Below, piece by piece: positions 8,477-15,964 of a stretch of 25,958 bases of DNA. Origin of the DNA: Gammaproteobacteria bacterium (GTDB lineage: Bacteria > Pseudomonadota > Gammaproteobacteria > DSM-16500); the NCBI GenBank assembly GCA_013287235.1, contig JABDEF010000015.1, forward strand, positions 1 to 25,958, in the 5' to 3' direction. The translations under genes were made by a program, and so were the position numbers. Numbering within the stretch: position 1 is the first letter of the stretch; every line of letters starts with the position of its first letter. Under the pieces are notes generated by a model that made no database searches, had not been told where the DNA came from, and saw only the letters and a program-made list of their open reading frames with translations.

Positions 8477-9612
8477 AATATATCATTCATCACATAAGGA
8501 TTGAGTTCTGCGGGCGGCACATGCGTGTTATCTATGATAACAAATGCATTATTTCTTAATTTCAATTGTCCGGCGGTCACTACCATATCATTTTCATTTA
8601 ATCCCTTTAAAATAGTGATTAAATCACCTCTTGTCTCTCCCGTTGTGACAAAAGATTCTTTGACAATTAAAATCGGTTTTCCATTTTTATCTTTTTCTTT
8701 TTCTTTCACAATATAAACAATTTGACCGTATGGCTTAAAACTCACAGCAGCTAAAGGAAGCGTAATATAATTTGTCGGTTTTCCAAAATGTACTTCACTT
8801 GACGCATACATGCCGGGATATAATAGTTTTTCTGGATTATCCACGGTTGCTTCTACTTGAACATTTCTTGTCGACACATCTACCAATGGATTAATCGTCG
8901 TGATTTTTCCTATAAATTTTTTATTGGGATAAGTATCATTGGTAATAATCACTTCATCCCCTAAATGTAAATTGGATAACGCTTGTTGCGGCAAATAAAA
9001 ATCCGCAAATATAGGATTAAATGTTTGAATCGTGACGATTGCATCCCCAGGATTTAGAAATTGACCAATATTGACCAGGCGAATACCTAAAAAACCAGAA
9101 AAAGGTGCATGTATCGTTTTTTGTTTGACAATTGCCTTTTGCTGAGCAACTTGTGCGATGGCACTTTTCAAATTTTCAAAATCGGTATCTACAACGGATT
9201 TACTAATGGCATGTACGGATTCATATTGTTTTTTATCTCTTTCATAATTGATTTTGGCGAGATCTGCCGCCGCTTCTAATGAATGTAATAGACCCATATC
9301 AGGATCCGCATTGAGTTGTATCAAGACGCTATTTTCTTCGACAAACTCTCCAGGATTAAAATAAATCGCTTGCACTTGACCTTGAATTTGTGTAGTAACA
9401 TTAACCCCTTTTACTGCAACAATATTGGCAGAAGCAATATATTGCTGCTGCCATGCCATAGGTTTTGCCTGTATAGCCGCAACGCTGACAGGTGCATTCA
9501 TGCTTTCAGCAATTTTTTGTTTTAACCGCCATTGATCTATCCATTTATAAACAAATATAGCGAAAAATAAAATGAGGATGATAGATAAAATATATTTGGC
9601 ACGTTTATTCAT
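8473..9612 (-). CDS. RND efflux periplasmic adaptor (membrane fusion protein)
   Basis: 379 residues. A single N-terminal hydrophobic segment (about 7-24, ILSIILILFFAIFVYKW) anchors the protein, with no lipobox. The lipoyl-like half-motif VTTQIQGQVQAIYFNPGEFV (near 73-92) and its partner KTIHAPFSGFLGIRLVNIGQFL flank a helical hairpin (about 105-155). A beta-barrel domain (IFADFYLPQQAL, GKITTINPLVD) and the membrane-proximal domain (ITLPLAAVSF) follow, in the order usual for AcrA/MexA-type adaptors. The start has AAAGGAG eight bases upstream. Both gene junctions overlap by 4 bp (ATGA), which ties it to the outer-membrane factor before it and the pump after it. It joins those two into a continuous export channel. 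Confidence 0.94.
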   Translation of the reverse strand: MNKRAKYILSIILILFFAIFVYKWIDQWRLKQKIAESMNAPVSVAAIQAKPMAWQQQYIASANIVAVKGVNVTTQIQGQVQAIYFNPGEFVEENSVLIQLNADPDMGLLHSLEAAADLAKINYERDKKQYESVHAISKSVVDTDFENLKSAIAQVAQQKAIVKQKTIHAPFSGFLGIRLVNIGQFLNPGDAIVTIQTFNPIFADFYLPQQALSNLHLGDEVIITNDTYPNKKFIGKITTINPLVDVSTRNVQVEATVDNPEKLLYPGMYASSEVHFGKPTNYITLPLAAVSFKPYGQIVYIVKEKEKDKNGKPILIVKESFVTTGETRGDLITILKGLNENDMVVTAGQLKLRNNAFVIIDNTHVPPAELNPYVMNDIL

Positions 9613-11105
9613 TTAGCGAACTCCTTTCCATTGGTTTCTCTATCCCACCATCCGCCGCCTAATGCTTGAAATAACGCAACCGTATCTGAAAATCTTGCCG
9701 CTTCTGATTCTATTCGATTGTAATAACTCTGCTGATATTGTAATTCTGCGACTAAAAGCGAAAGAAAACTTGCGGCCCCCAATGAATATTGTTTTTTCAC
9801 AATTTTTAATGCATGTTCTGCATCACGTTCAGCTTTCGCTAAACTTTTTAAATTTTTCGCATCTGAATCAAGCGCGCGCAAGCTATCTGCCACATTTTGA
9901 AAGGCTTGCAAAACAGTTTGTTTATACTGCGCAAACGCTTCATTACGAGACGCAATCGCAGCACGGCGTGCAGCCAATAATGCGCCCCCCTGAAATAACG
10001 TTTGCGTCATCTGCGCCATATAATCCCACAATTGATTTTTTGCAGTGAAAAGACGAGGAAGTACTTCTCCCGCATAACCATAACTTGCGCTCAGCGTAAT
10101 TTGCGGAAATAAATTTGCGGTGGCCACTCCAATCAACGCATTGGTTTGATGCAATAAGGCGAGGCTCGCTCGCACATCCGGTCTATGTTCTGCTAATGTT
10201 GAAGGCACACTGATCGGTAATTCTCCGGGTAATTCCAATTTATTTAAATCAAAAGTCGGCAATTGACTTTCGCTTGGGATAACACCTACGAGTACGGCAA
10301 GTAAATGTCTGGCTTGTGCCTGTTGCGTCACAAGTGTAGGTAATAGCGCTTCGTTTTGTTCTAATAAAATTTGTTGTGCCAATACATCGCTTTCAGAAGC
10401 ACTCCCTAATTCAAATTGTTTTTTTAAAATTTTTAATTGATGTTGATTGAGTTTGATAATCTGTTTCGTTGCTTTAATTTGTTCACGTAACGATGCTTCT
10501 CGGATTGCGGTTGTTGCAATATTAGAAGTCAGTGTAATAAATGCAGCATCTAATTCATAACATTGAAAATCCACTAACGCACGATATGCTTCCACTTGTC
10601 GCCTCGTACCGCCAAAAATATCAAAATTATAAGTCACACTGACAGATGCATTATAAAGATTAAATAAATTGCTCGGCGTTGAAGGAGGATCACCAATTTC
10701 CAATTCTCTTTCACCAAAGACGAGTGCATTGAATGCAGGATAATATAAAGTACCCACTTGAACTTTTAAATTTTCTTGCGCCTCTCTTAAAGCAGCTTTG
10801 GCTGCTGCAATCGTTGGACTATTCCTCAATCCACGTTTGATAAGTTCATTGAGCTCCGGCGAATGAAACATCGTCCACCATTCACGACTGAGGGATTCTT
10901 TTGTGTAATATTGGGCTTTACCTGCTTTTCCTAAGATTTTTTCGCTGTTGACGGTTTTAGTGGAGAGAGCATGCTCGGTATAACGAGTGGTTTCAGGTGT
11001 TTTAGGACGATGAAAATCAGGCCCCACCATACAGCTTGTGGTGAATAATGACCCAAGAATGACTACGAACAAAGATCTTACCAAAAAGATCCTTCCATAT
11101 GACAT
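9609..11105 (-). CDS. Outer-membrane efflux lipoprotein (OprM/NodT-type, TolC superfamily)
   Basis: 498 residues with a lipoprotein signal: hydrophobic SLFVVILGSLF followed by the lipobox TTSC, then MVGPDFHRPKTP, the typical start of mature OprM/NodT proteins. Two repeated OEP units with long helices follow (around 90-290 and 310-490). The second ends in the family signature LFQGGALLAARRAAI and a helix rich in Q, A and D. It forms the outer-membrane channel and periplasmic tunnel of the efflux complex and is the first gene of the operon. The annotated ATG has only GGAA upstream. A TTG at codon 8 with GGAAGG six bases before it is a possible alternative that would still leave a normal lipoprotein signal. 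Confidence 0.93.
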   Translation of the reverse strand: MSYGRIFLVRSLFVVILGSLFTTSCMVGPDFHRPKTPETTRYTEHALSTKTVNSEKILGKAGKAQYYTKESLSREWWTMFHSPELNELIKRGLRNSPTIAAAKAALREAQENLKVQVGTLYYPAFNALVFGERELEIGDPPSTPSNLFNLYNASVSVTYNFDIFGGTRRQVEAYRALVDFQCYELDAAFITLTSNIATTAIREASLREQIKATKQIIKLNQHQLKILKKQFELGSASESDVLAQQILLEQNEALLPTLVTQQAQARHLLAVLVGVIPSESQLPTFDLNKLELPGELPISVPSTLAEHRPDVRASLALLHQTNALIGVATANLFPQITLSASYGYAGEVLPRLFTAKNQLWDYMAQMTQTLFQGGALLAARRAAIASRNEAFAQYKQTVLQAFQNVADSLRALDSDAKNLKSLAKAERDAEHALKIVKKQYSLGAASFLSLLVAELQYQQSYYNRIESEAARFSDTVALFQALGGGWWDRETNGKEFAK

Positions 11106-11159
11106 GTCAACGACATTCCATTGCGTAGTGATATTTATCTATTTTCCCGGAGATATGAA

Positions 11160-11168
11160 TTTATAGCA
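11160..11168 (-). promoter_or_regulatory. Possible extended -10 promoter of the efflux operon
   Basis: The minus strand reads TGCTATAAA, an extended -10 (TGn plus a 5/6 match to TATAAT), about 55 nt upstream of the OMF start codon. The -35 position falls inside the GC-rich repeat at 11179-11246 and has no match, so the call is tentative. Confidence 0.3.
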
Positions 11169-11178
11169 ATAGCCATAA

Positions 11179-11246
11179 AAATCCCCCCGCCTCGCGACCC
11201 CCTTTGAAAAAGGGGGTCGACGAGCGGGGCACAGGCGGGGGGATTT
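11179..11246. repeat. GC-rich nested palindromic repeat, copy 1
   Basis: Outer perfect 14-bp arms AAATCCCCCCGCCT (11179-11192) and AGGCGGGGGGATTT (11233-11246) enclose an inner hairpin GACCCCC-TTTGAAAAA-GGGGGTC. Its words recur at 24054-24103, partly in the opposite orientation. The right arm overlaps the yggS stop codon. On the minus strand it can act as a strong hairpin after yggS, but the T-run beyond the outer stem is short. Confidence 0.8.
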
Positions 11247-11928
11247 AAACTTCCCGCGTCCCAAATATCGCCGTCCCTATCCTCACAATCGTCGCACCTT
11301 CCGCAATCGCTGCTTCCATATCCTGTGTCGTACCCATGGACAACGTATCCAATTGGAAATTTTTTTTATTCAATTCGTCAAATAAAAGTCGAAGCTTATA
11401 AAACTCTGCCCGTTGATCGATAAGCTCTGCATGCAGCGCCGGGATTGCCATCAAACCTCGGAGCTTCAAACGATTGAAAGATGCACAAAGTTCAGCTAAT
11501 GGCAGTACATCGACATAATTAATACCGCCTTTTGTCTGTTCATGACTGACATTCACCTCCAAACATACATTCAATGGCGGCAAAGATTCCGGACGCTGTT
11601 GATGCAATCGCTCGGCAATTTGTGGTGATGTAATACTGTGTACCCAGTGAAAATTCTCAGCAATTTTTCGTGTTTTATTACTTTGAATATGACCAATAAA
11701 ATGCCATTCAATATCATGTTGATTAATAGTCTCGATCTTGTTCATCGCTTCTTGTACAAAATTCTCACCAAAGCATCGTTGACCTGCCGCATAGGCTTCT
11801 TGAATGGCATTCACAGAATGTTTTTTAGTGACCGCCAATAATTGTACGGATTCCGGATTACGTCCATATTTTGCTTCTTTAGAATGAATTTGCTCTTTTA
11901 TTGTTTTTATATTTTTTGCGACTGTCAT
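11245..11928 (-). CDS. yggS: YggS/PLPBP family pyridoxal-phosphate homeostasis protein
   Basis: 227 residues, the usual length. It follows the family closely: LLAVTKKH with the PLP-binding Lys at about 35, GENFVQEA (phosphate and ring contacts), [11 protein letters not shown], then [21 protein letters not shown] and the C-terminal [28 protein letters not shown]. The protein is a monomeric alanine-racemase-like barrel that binds PLP and buffers B6 vitamers and amino-acid pools without known catalysis. Its ATG overlaps the pckA stop (ATGA), so it is translationally coupled to pckA, an uncommon partnership (yggS usually sits near proC, pilT or ylm genes). The stop codon lies within the edge of a palindromic repeat, so the very last residues (REV) may reflect repeat insertion. 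Confidence 0.93.
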   Translation of the reverse strand: MTVAKNIKTIKEQIHSKEAKYGRNPESVQLLAVTKKHSVNAIQEAYAAGQRCFGENFVQEAMNKIETINQHDIEWHFIGHIQSNKTRKIAENFHWVHSITSPQIAERLHQQRPESLPPLNVCLEVNVSHEQTKGGINYVDVLPLAELCASFNRLKLRGLMAIPALHAELIDQRAEFYKLRLLFDELNKKNFQLDTLSMGTTQDMEAAIAEGATIVRIGTAIFGTREV

Positions 11929-13505
11929 AAAAGGTATACCTTAGGTCCTGCATTACGTATCGTTTGACTGACATCAAATTTTTTGAAATTTTCGATAAAT
12001 TTTTCCATGAGTAACTGTGCATAATTATCGTAAGCGGGCCCATTATCCCATGCTTTACTTGGATTTAATACGCGGCTTTCGACATCTTTGACTTCAAGTG
12101 GAATATCCAAATTAAATCCACTTAATTTTTCGTAAGTCGCATCATGCAATTCGCCATTCACAATCGCACGGACGATTGCTCGTGTGGTTGGAATAGAGAA
12201 ACGTTTACCGCCCTCACCGTGCGCGCCACCCGTCCAGCCTGTGTTTACAAGATAAACTTGAGCACCACTCGATGCTAACCGCCGCATTAATAAATCCGCA
12301 TACACCTGCGGCGGTCTTGGGAAAAAGGGTGCGCCAAAACAAGTACTAAAGGTTTGCTTAATGCCAGATCCTTGACCCACTTCTGTGCTTCCTACCAAGG
12401 CCGTATACCCACTTAAGAAATAATATGCGGCTTGTTCAATGGAAAGTTTTGCAACAGGGGGCAAAACACCATACAAATCACAAGTCAAAAATAAAACAGC
12501 ATGGGGTTCAGGGCCTTTGTTTTCTTCCACACGTAAAGGAATATATTCTCGCGGATAAGCCGCGCGTGTATTTTGCGTCAAGCTGGTATCCCCATAATCG
12601 GGTTCTAGGGTTTTGGGGTCCAACACCACATTTTCCATGATCGATCCATAACGAATTGCATCCCAAATCACAGGCTCTCGTTCCCGAGATAAGTCAATGC
12701 ATTTGGCATAGCAACCGCCTTCGAAATTAAATACCCCCTCCGAACTCCAGCCATGCTCATCATCTCCGATGAGAAAACGTTCCGGATCCGCAGAAAGTGT
12801 TGTTTTACCCGTGCCCGATAATCCGAAAAATAAAGCGGTTTTACCCTCTTTGCCGACATTGGCGGCACAATGCATAGGTAATATATCATGATCTGGCAGT
12901 AAAAAATTCAGTATGGAAAACATGGATTTTTTCATTTCACCCGCATAAAAAGTGCCCGCAATTAAAATTTGCCGGGTTGAAAAGTGAAGAATAACCGCCG
13001 CATCGCTATTCACGCCATCGCGAACAGGATCGGTCACAAAACTCGGGACACAAAGTAATGTCCATTGATCTTTTTGATCCTCCAGAATAGGCGACTCTGG
13101 GTGAATAAATAAAATTTGGGTAAAAAGATTATGCCATGCTAATTCTGTCACCACTTTGACGGTACGTGAAAATTTTTTTTCGGCCCCAACTTTGAGATAA
13201 GAAACAAATGCACAATCTTTGGATTGTAAATGATTTTCTGCACGCGCCCATAACGCTGTAAATTTTTGTGGTTCAATGGGTTGATTAATCGTATTCCAAT
13301 CAACGGTTTTTTCTGTCATTGCATCTTTCACAATAAATCGATCTTTGGGAGAACGCCCAGTTCGTTTACCTGTGACAACTGTGAGCGCTTGATTGGACGC
13401 CAAAACCCCTTCATTTCTCTGCTCAGACCGAGAAATTAATTCTTCAGCCGTTAAGTTCAAAAATAGATTTTCATTGAGCATCGTATTCTCATTTGGTTCT
13501 ATCAT
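11925..13505 (-). CDS. pckA: ATP-dependent phosphoenolpyruvate carboxykinase
   Basis: 526 residues from the ATG at 13505, which has GAGGAG six bases upstream. Two in-frame ATGs further up (13562 and one five codons later) lack such a site and would add 19 or fewer residues. It catalyses oxaloacetate + ATP to PEP + CO2 + ADP, the entry to gluconeogenesis, suiting an organism that lives on amino acids. Motifs: GRSPKDRF near the start (oxaloacetate-binding Arg), the P-loop [10 protein letters not shown], the metal-binding IGDDEHGW, the [13 protein letters not shown] adenine-pocket region, and [23 protein letters not shown] near the C-terminus. Coupled to yggS by a 4-bp overlap. Upstream, a perfect 14-bp palindrome in the leader may be an operator. 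Confidence 0.95.
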   Translation of the reverse strand: MIEPNENTMLNENLFLNLTAEELISRSEQRNEGVLASNQALTVVTGKRTGRSPKDRFIVKDAMTEKTVDWNTINQPIEPQKFTALWARAENHLQSKDCAFVSYLKVGAEKKFSRTVKVVTELAWHNLFTQILFIHPESPILEDQKDQWTLLCVPSFVTDPVRDGVNSDAAVILHFSTRQILIAGTFYAGEMKKSMFSILNFLLPDHDILPMHCAANVGKEGKTALFFGLSGTGKTTLSADPERFLIGDDEHGWSSEGVFNFEGGCYAKCIDLSREREPVIWDAIRYGSIMENVVLDPKTLEPDYGDTSLTQNTRAAYPREYIPLRVEENKGPEPHAVLFLTCDLYGVLPPVAKLSIEQAAYYFLSGYTALVGSTEVGQGSGIKQTFSTCFGAPFFPRPPQVYADLLMRRLASSGAQVYLVNTGWTGGAHGEGGKRFSIPTTRAIVRAIVNGELHDATYEKLSGFNLDIPLEVKDVESRVLNPSKAWDNGPAYDNYAQLLMEKFIENFKKFDVSQTIRNAGPKVYLL

Positions 13506-13524
13506 GCGGAACTCCTCAGACTTG

Positions 13525-13538
13525 TTTAAGCGCTTAAA
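13525..13538. promoter_or_regulatory. Perfect 14-bp palindrome in the pckA leader
   Basis: TTTAAGCGCTTAAA, centred about 26 bp upstream of the pckA start codon chosen here. The AAGCGCTT core resembles operators of LacI/GalR-type repressors, but no regulator is visible nearby. Translation could also be affected, as it lies just before the ribosome-binding site. Confidence 0.4.
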
Positions 13539-13578
13539 AAGCTGCATTGTACCTAAATTCATCCCCTAGTGCCATCCG

Positions 13579-13628
13579 TTGTGCCCTTTTAACGAAACCC
13601 ATATAATCAAATGTTCAAGGATGAACAT
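13579..13628 (+). promoter_or_regulatory. Possible promoter and inverted-repeat operator of the 13646 gene
   Basis: A perfect TATAAT lies at 13602-13607; the hexamer 17 bp upstream (TTGTGC, 13579-13584) is a weak -35. Immediately downstream an inverted repeat ATGTTCA-AGGA-TGAACAT (13611-13628) covers the expected transcription start, a good position for a repressor or a leader hairpin. The ribosome-binding AAGGA follows at about 13633. Confidence 0.45.
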
Positions 13629-13645
13629 GTTTAAGGAAAAACAAT

Positions 13646-14158
13646 ATGAATCCACGCGTAATTGAGCTCAGAAAGCTTGGCAGTGCGTTTCAAAAAAAAC
13701 CGCCCATTTCAAATCTTCAAATTATCGAAAGAGCCGTTTCGATTTTGAAAATCATATACCCTGATGGAAATACTTTTCTTAAAATGCCTAATGATCAAAA
13801 TAATATCAATTTGATACGTCTTTACCTAGCATATGTTGCCAAAGAATTAGGATTGCGATGGAAAACCACGGACGAATCGGATTGTGTGATTGAAAAAATC
13901 CCATCTGATTATTTGCAAAAAATGTCTACTTTGTTAGAAAAAGAAAAATTCGTAATGGAAGTGGAAAAACGCGTGAGCCAAAGTTATACTACGATGCTTT
14001 CGCAGTTGAATATTAAGCTGGATAAAGTCATTCAGTTGTTAGATCAACGACCAGATGTTTCGATGGTGAATGAGTCTCACAATGAGGGAGGGGAAGTAAA
14101 TTATAAAGAGCATGATTTGCAGCCTGGGGAAAGCCCTCACCCAACCCTCTCCCGCTGA
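13646..14158 (+). CDS. Small helical protein of unknown function with repeat-derived C-terminus
   Basis: 170 residues, not recognised. The N-terminal about 90 residues look like a compact helical domain (NLQIIERAVSILKIIYP, INLIRLYLAYVAKELGLRW). A region with coiled-coil character follows (about 95-130, LEKEKFVMEVEKRVSQSY...LNIKLDKVIQLLDQ). No signal peptide or membrane span. The last residues (GESPHPTLSR) are the translation of a common dispersed palindromic repeat that starts near 14128, so the original C-terminus was probably shorter or different and has been replaced by repeat insertion. It diverges from pckA and has its own putative promoter. A regulator or a structural partner is possible; nothing in the sequence decides. 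Confidence 0.75.
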   Translation: MNPRVIELRKLGSAFQKKPPISNLQIIERAVSILKIIYPDGNTFLKMPNDQNNINLIRLYLAYVAKELGLRWKTTDESDCVIEKIPSDYLQKMSTLLEKEKFVMEVEKRVSQSYTTMLSQLNIKLDKVIQLLDQRPDVSMVNESHNEGGEVNYKEHDLQPGESPHPTLSR

Positions 14159-14250
14159 TGGACTGAGTTCTTCAATCAATTGAGGGCGGGAGAGGGCTCA
14201 AGAAGAGAACCTCTCTCGTTTTAGAGAATCTCTTCTGTAGCCCTCTCCCG
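14131..14250. repeat. Dispersed palindromic repeat with nested stem-loops
   Basis: CCCTCTCCCGC (14145-14155) is complementary to GCGGGAGAGGG (14186-14196), which in turn pairs with AGCCCTCTCCCG (14239-14250). Between the latter two lies a further near-palindrome, AGAAGAGA (14201-14208) with TCTCTTCT (14229-14236), and an inner TCTCT/AGAGA pair. Bases 14187-14250 therefore form one 64-nt nested hairpin, and the left arm offers an alternative pairing. The element fills the 155-bp gap between the 13646 and 14314 genes and invades the end of the first. Confidence 0.75.
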
Positions 14251-14313
14251 TCCTCGATTTATAGAAGAATTTGGCCTGTCAACGGGTGAGAGTTTTCATA
14301 GGATTTTTATTAC

Positions 14314-14721
14314 ATGACTGAATTAGATAACATCGTTAGCACCGCCTTCCAAAACCCTGGAAACCAAGACCTCATCAACAAAGCCTACCTTTTTTTCTTA
14401 CAAACCCTATTGTTCATCCCCGTCAAAAAAGAAAAATCTGCTTCCACTGACGAACCTTTTTCCCCCTTATTCACAAAAATCGAAAACAATCATTACATGC
14501 TTGCCTTTGATACCTTAGACCGTTTAAAAAACTGGGCAAAAGATGCCATGGACCAAATCGATTACGTCGAACTTCCAGGAGTTGATATCATCTCAGGCAT
14601 CAACAATAACGTGTATCTTTGTCTCAATATAGGAACAGATTTCTACAAAGAATTTTCACCAGATGAAATACGTCATTTAAAAAAAATTGTGACTAAGGTT
14701 CAGCAATTAAAAAATCTATAA
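14314..14721 (+). CDS. SseB-domain protein
   Basis: 135 residues matching the SseB N-terminal domain (PF07179): an N-terminal helix LDNIVSTAFQNPGNQDLINKAYLFFLQTLLFIPV, a strand with YMLAFDTLDRLKNWA (the characteristic AFDSxERLxxWA), and a C-terminal strand and helix (VYLCLNIGTDFYKEFSPDEIRHLKKIV). In SseB-family proteins this domain is a small mixed alpha/beta fold of unclear biochemical role; E. coli SseB is a rhodanese-unrelated protein with no assigned reaction. The start is preceded by AGGA at a rather long distance (11 nt). The last six bases overlap the end of the convergent fic gene, the two stops sharing CTATAA. Confidence 0.8.
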   Translation: MTELDNIVSTAFQNPGNQDLINKAYLFFLQTLLFIPVKKEKSASTDEPFSPLFTKIENNHYMLAFDTLDRLKNWAKDAMDQIDYVELPGVDIISGINNNVYLCLNIGTDFYKEFSPDEIRHLKKIVTKVQQLKNL

Positions 14722-15810
14722 ATTCAATTCATATCTGACGCTGCGGCCACTACCAATTTGTCGCAGTACACCATTTTCAAACATAGACTGCAAATCACGC
14801 GTCGCTGTTGCTTTGGAGGTATGGGTAATTGCCATATATTTTTTGGCTGTCATTCCACCCTCAAATCCTTTGATGCCTGCCTTCAACATCCGGTGCACCA
14901 CTTTTAATTGACGTTCATTTAACACATCTTTATAAATAGCAAAAAATGCGGCTTTTTTTAAAATAAATTGAATTTGCTTTTGAACGTCGATTTGTGCTTC
15001 TGATATCACATGACTAAAATATTGAATCCACGCTGTGATTTCATTCGATCTTGATGCCGTTTTTAAAGCTGCATAATACGCTTTTTTATTTGCCTCAATC
15101 GCGTGAGATAAACTTAATATCACCGGATAACCAAACCCTTGCGATAAAGCTTTTTCTGCAATTGCTCGGCCTATTCTCCCATTTCCATCATCAAAAGGAT
15201 GAATACTTTCAAAATACAAATGCGCAATTGCCGCTCGTACAGGTGGAAATGAAATCGATGTTTCATTAAACCACTGAATAAATTGTTTCATTTCTTGCGG
15301 GACACGTTTTGAAGGTGGCGCTTCAAAATGCACCACTTGCTTACCTTGAAATCCTGACACAATTTGCATAGTCTCTTCATCTACCCGCCAAGCACCAATC
15401 CGAATATTAGAGTTACGCGAACCCGATAAAAGCATATGATGCCAATCAAATAGCTTAGATTCTGTTAAAGATTCTTTAAAAGTGTGTCGAACATCTAACA
15501 TTAATTCTGCGACGCCAAGCGCTCGTTTATCTGCCACGCGAACCACGGTTGGATTTAATCCCAATTTATTTTTGATAGAAGACCATACATCTTCACGTTG
15601 AATATACTCACCTTCAATCTCAGAGGTTTTAACGGCTTCTTCAACCATAAGATCGATGATCGTTTCTGTTTTTAAATTTTCTGCAACATGGTCGAATTCT
15701 CCGCGGATAAATCCCATTTTTTCCGCAATAGAAAATAGCGTTTCATACATAGAAGAAAGATCGTATTGAAAATGCGGCCAATCGGTTAGTTGCCAATTGT
15801 AAATAGTCAT
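14716..15810 (-). CDS. Fic-family protein (DUF4172-Fic-HTH), AMP-transferase
   Basis: 364 residues. Residues 1-60 fit DUF4172 (NWQLTDWPHF). A class II inhibitory motif follows (T62-SEI-E66-G67, the TxxxEG pattern), whose Glu normally blocks ATP binding. The Fic core carries the full catalytic signature at 204-215 (HPFDDGNGRIGR, catalytic His204). The C-terminal 60 residues look like a winged helix (NERQLKVVHRMLKAG, TSKATATRDLQSMFENGVLRQIGSG). Family knowledge: such proteins transfer AMP from ATP to hydroxyl side chains of target proteins, kept in check by the Glu. The HTH suggests that it also binds DNA, and a matching inverted-repeat operator overlaps its promoter. It may be self-regulating. 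A chromosomal regulator or a stress toxin is as likely as a secreted effector. Confidence 0.92.
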   Translation of the reverse strand: MTIYNWQLTDWPHFQYDLSSMYETLFSIAEKMGFIRGEFDHVAENLKTETIIDLMVEEAVKTSEIEGEYIQREDVWSSIKNKLGLNPTVVRVADKRALGVAELMLDVRHTFKESLTESKLFDWHHMLLSGSRNSNIRIGAWRVDEETMQIVSGFQGKQVVHFEAPPSKRVPQEMKQFIQWFNETSISFPPVRAAIAHLYFESIHPFDDGNGRIGRAIAEKALSQGFGYPVILSLSHAIEANKKAYYAALKTASRSNEITAWIQYFSHVISEAQIDVQKQIQFILKKAAFFAIYKDVLNERQLKVVHRMLKAGIKGFEGGMTAKKYMAITHTSKATATRDLQSMFENGVLRQIGSGRSVRYELNL

Positions 15811-15816
15811 GAGCTA

Positions 15817-15846
15817 ATTATAACCATTAATCGGCTCAAAAATCAA
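15817..15846 (-). promoter_or_regulatory. fic promoter, predicted leaderless transcript
   Basis: On the minus strand: TTGATT (15846-15841), an 18-bp spacer, and a perfect TATAAT (15822-15817). Only six bases separate the -10 from the fic ATG (15810), so RNA should start at or within a base or two of the A of the start codon. No Shine-Dalgarno is present. The spacer contains one arm of the operator. Confidence 0.6.
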
Positions 15847-15890
15847 TAAATTTTGAGCCGATTATCTCAAATAATCGGCTCAATTGAGCC
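15828..15890. promoter_or_regulatory. Inverted-repeat operator cluster between fic and the kinase-like gene
   Basis: Perfect 14-bp arms TAATCGGCTCAAAA (15828-15841) and TTTTGAGCCGATTA (15851-15864) are followed by a third copy, TAATCGGCTCAA (15872-15883), which extends into the perfect palindrome GGCTCAATTGAGCC (15877-15890). The left arm lies in the spacer of the fic promoter. Four half-sites of the word GGCTCAA in 63 bp point to cooperative binding by a dimeric HTH protein, most simply the Fic protein itself. Confidence 0.6.
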
Positions 15891-15932
15891 AAATCTCTGC
15901 GGCCTAAAAAATGATACATTAAGATATTTTTG

Positions 15933-15941
15933 TGCTATTAT
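15933..15941 (+). promoter_or_regulatory. Extended -10 promoter of the kinase-like gene
   Basis: TGCTATTAT (TGn plus a 5/6 match to TATAAT) about 24 bp upstream of the ATG at 15965. The -35 position (GATACA) is weak, as is usual with an extended -10. The leader contains AAAACGAGGG as the ribosome-binding site. Confidence 0.45.
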
Positions 15942-15964
15942 AGATCAAAACGAGGGTTTGTCAT

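Noticed and set aside
11931..11942. Perfect 12-bp palindrome AAGGTATACCTT at the pckA end
   Set aside because: Lies in coding sequence (KVYL), and palindromes of this length arise by chance; no other sign of regulation.
13506..13562. N-terminal extension of pckA to 13562
   Set aside because: GAGGAG at the right distance supports 13505; the extension is not a family feature and covers a palindrome.
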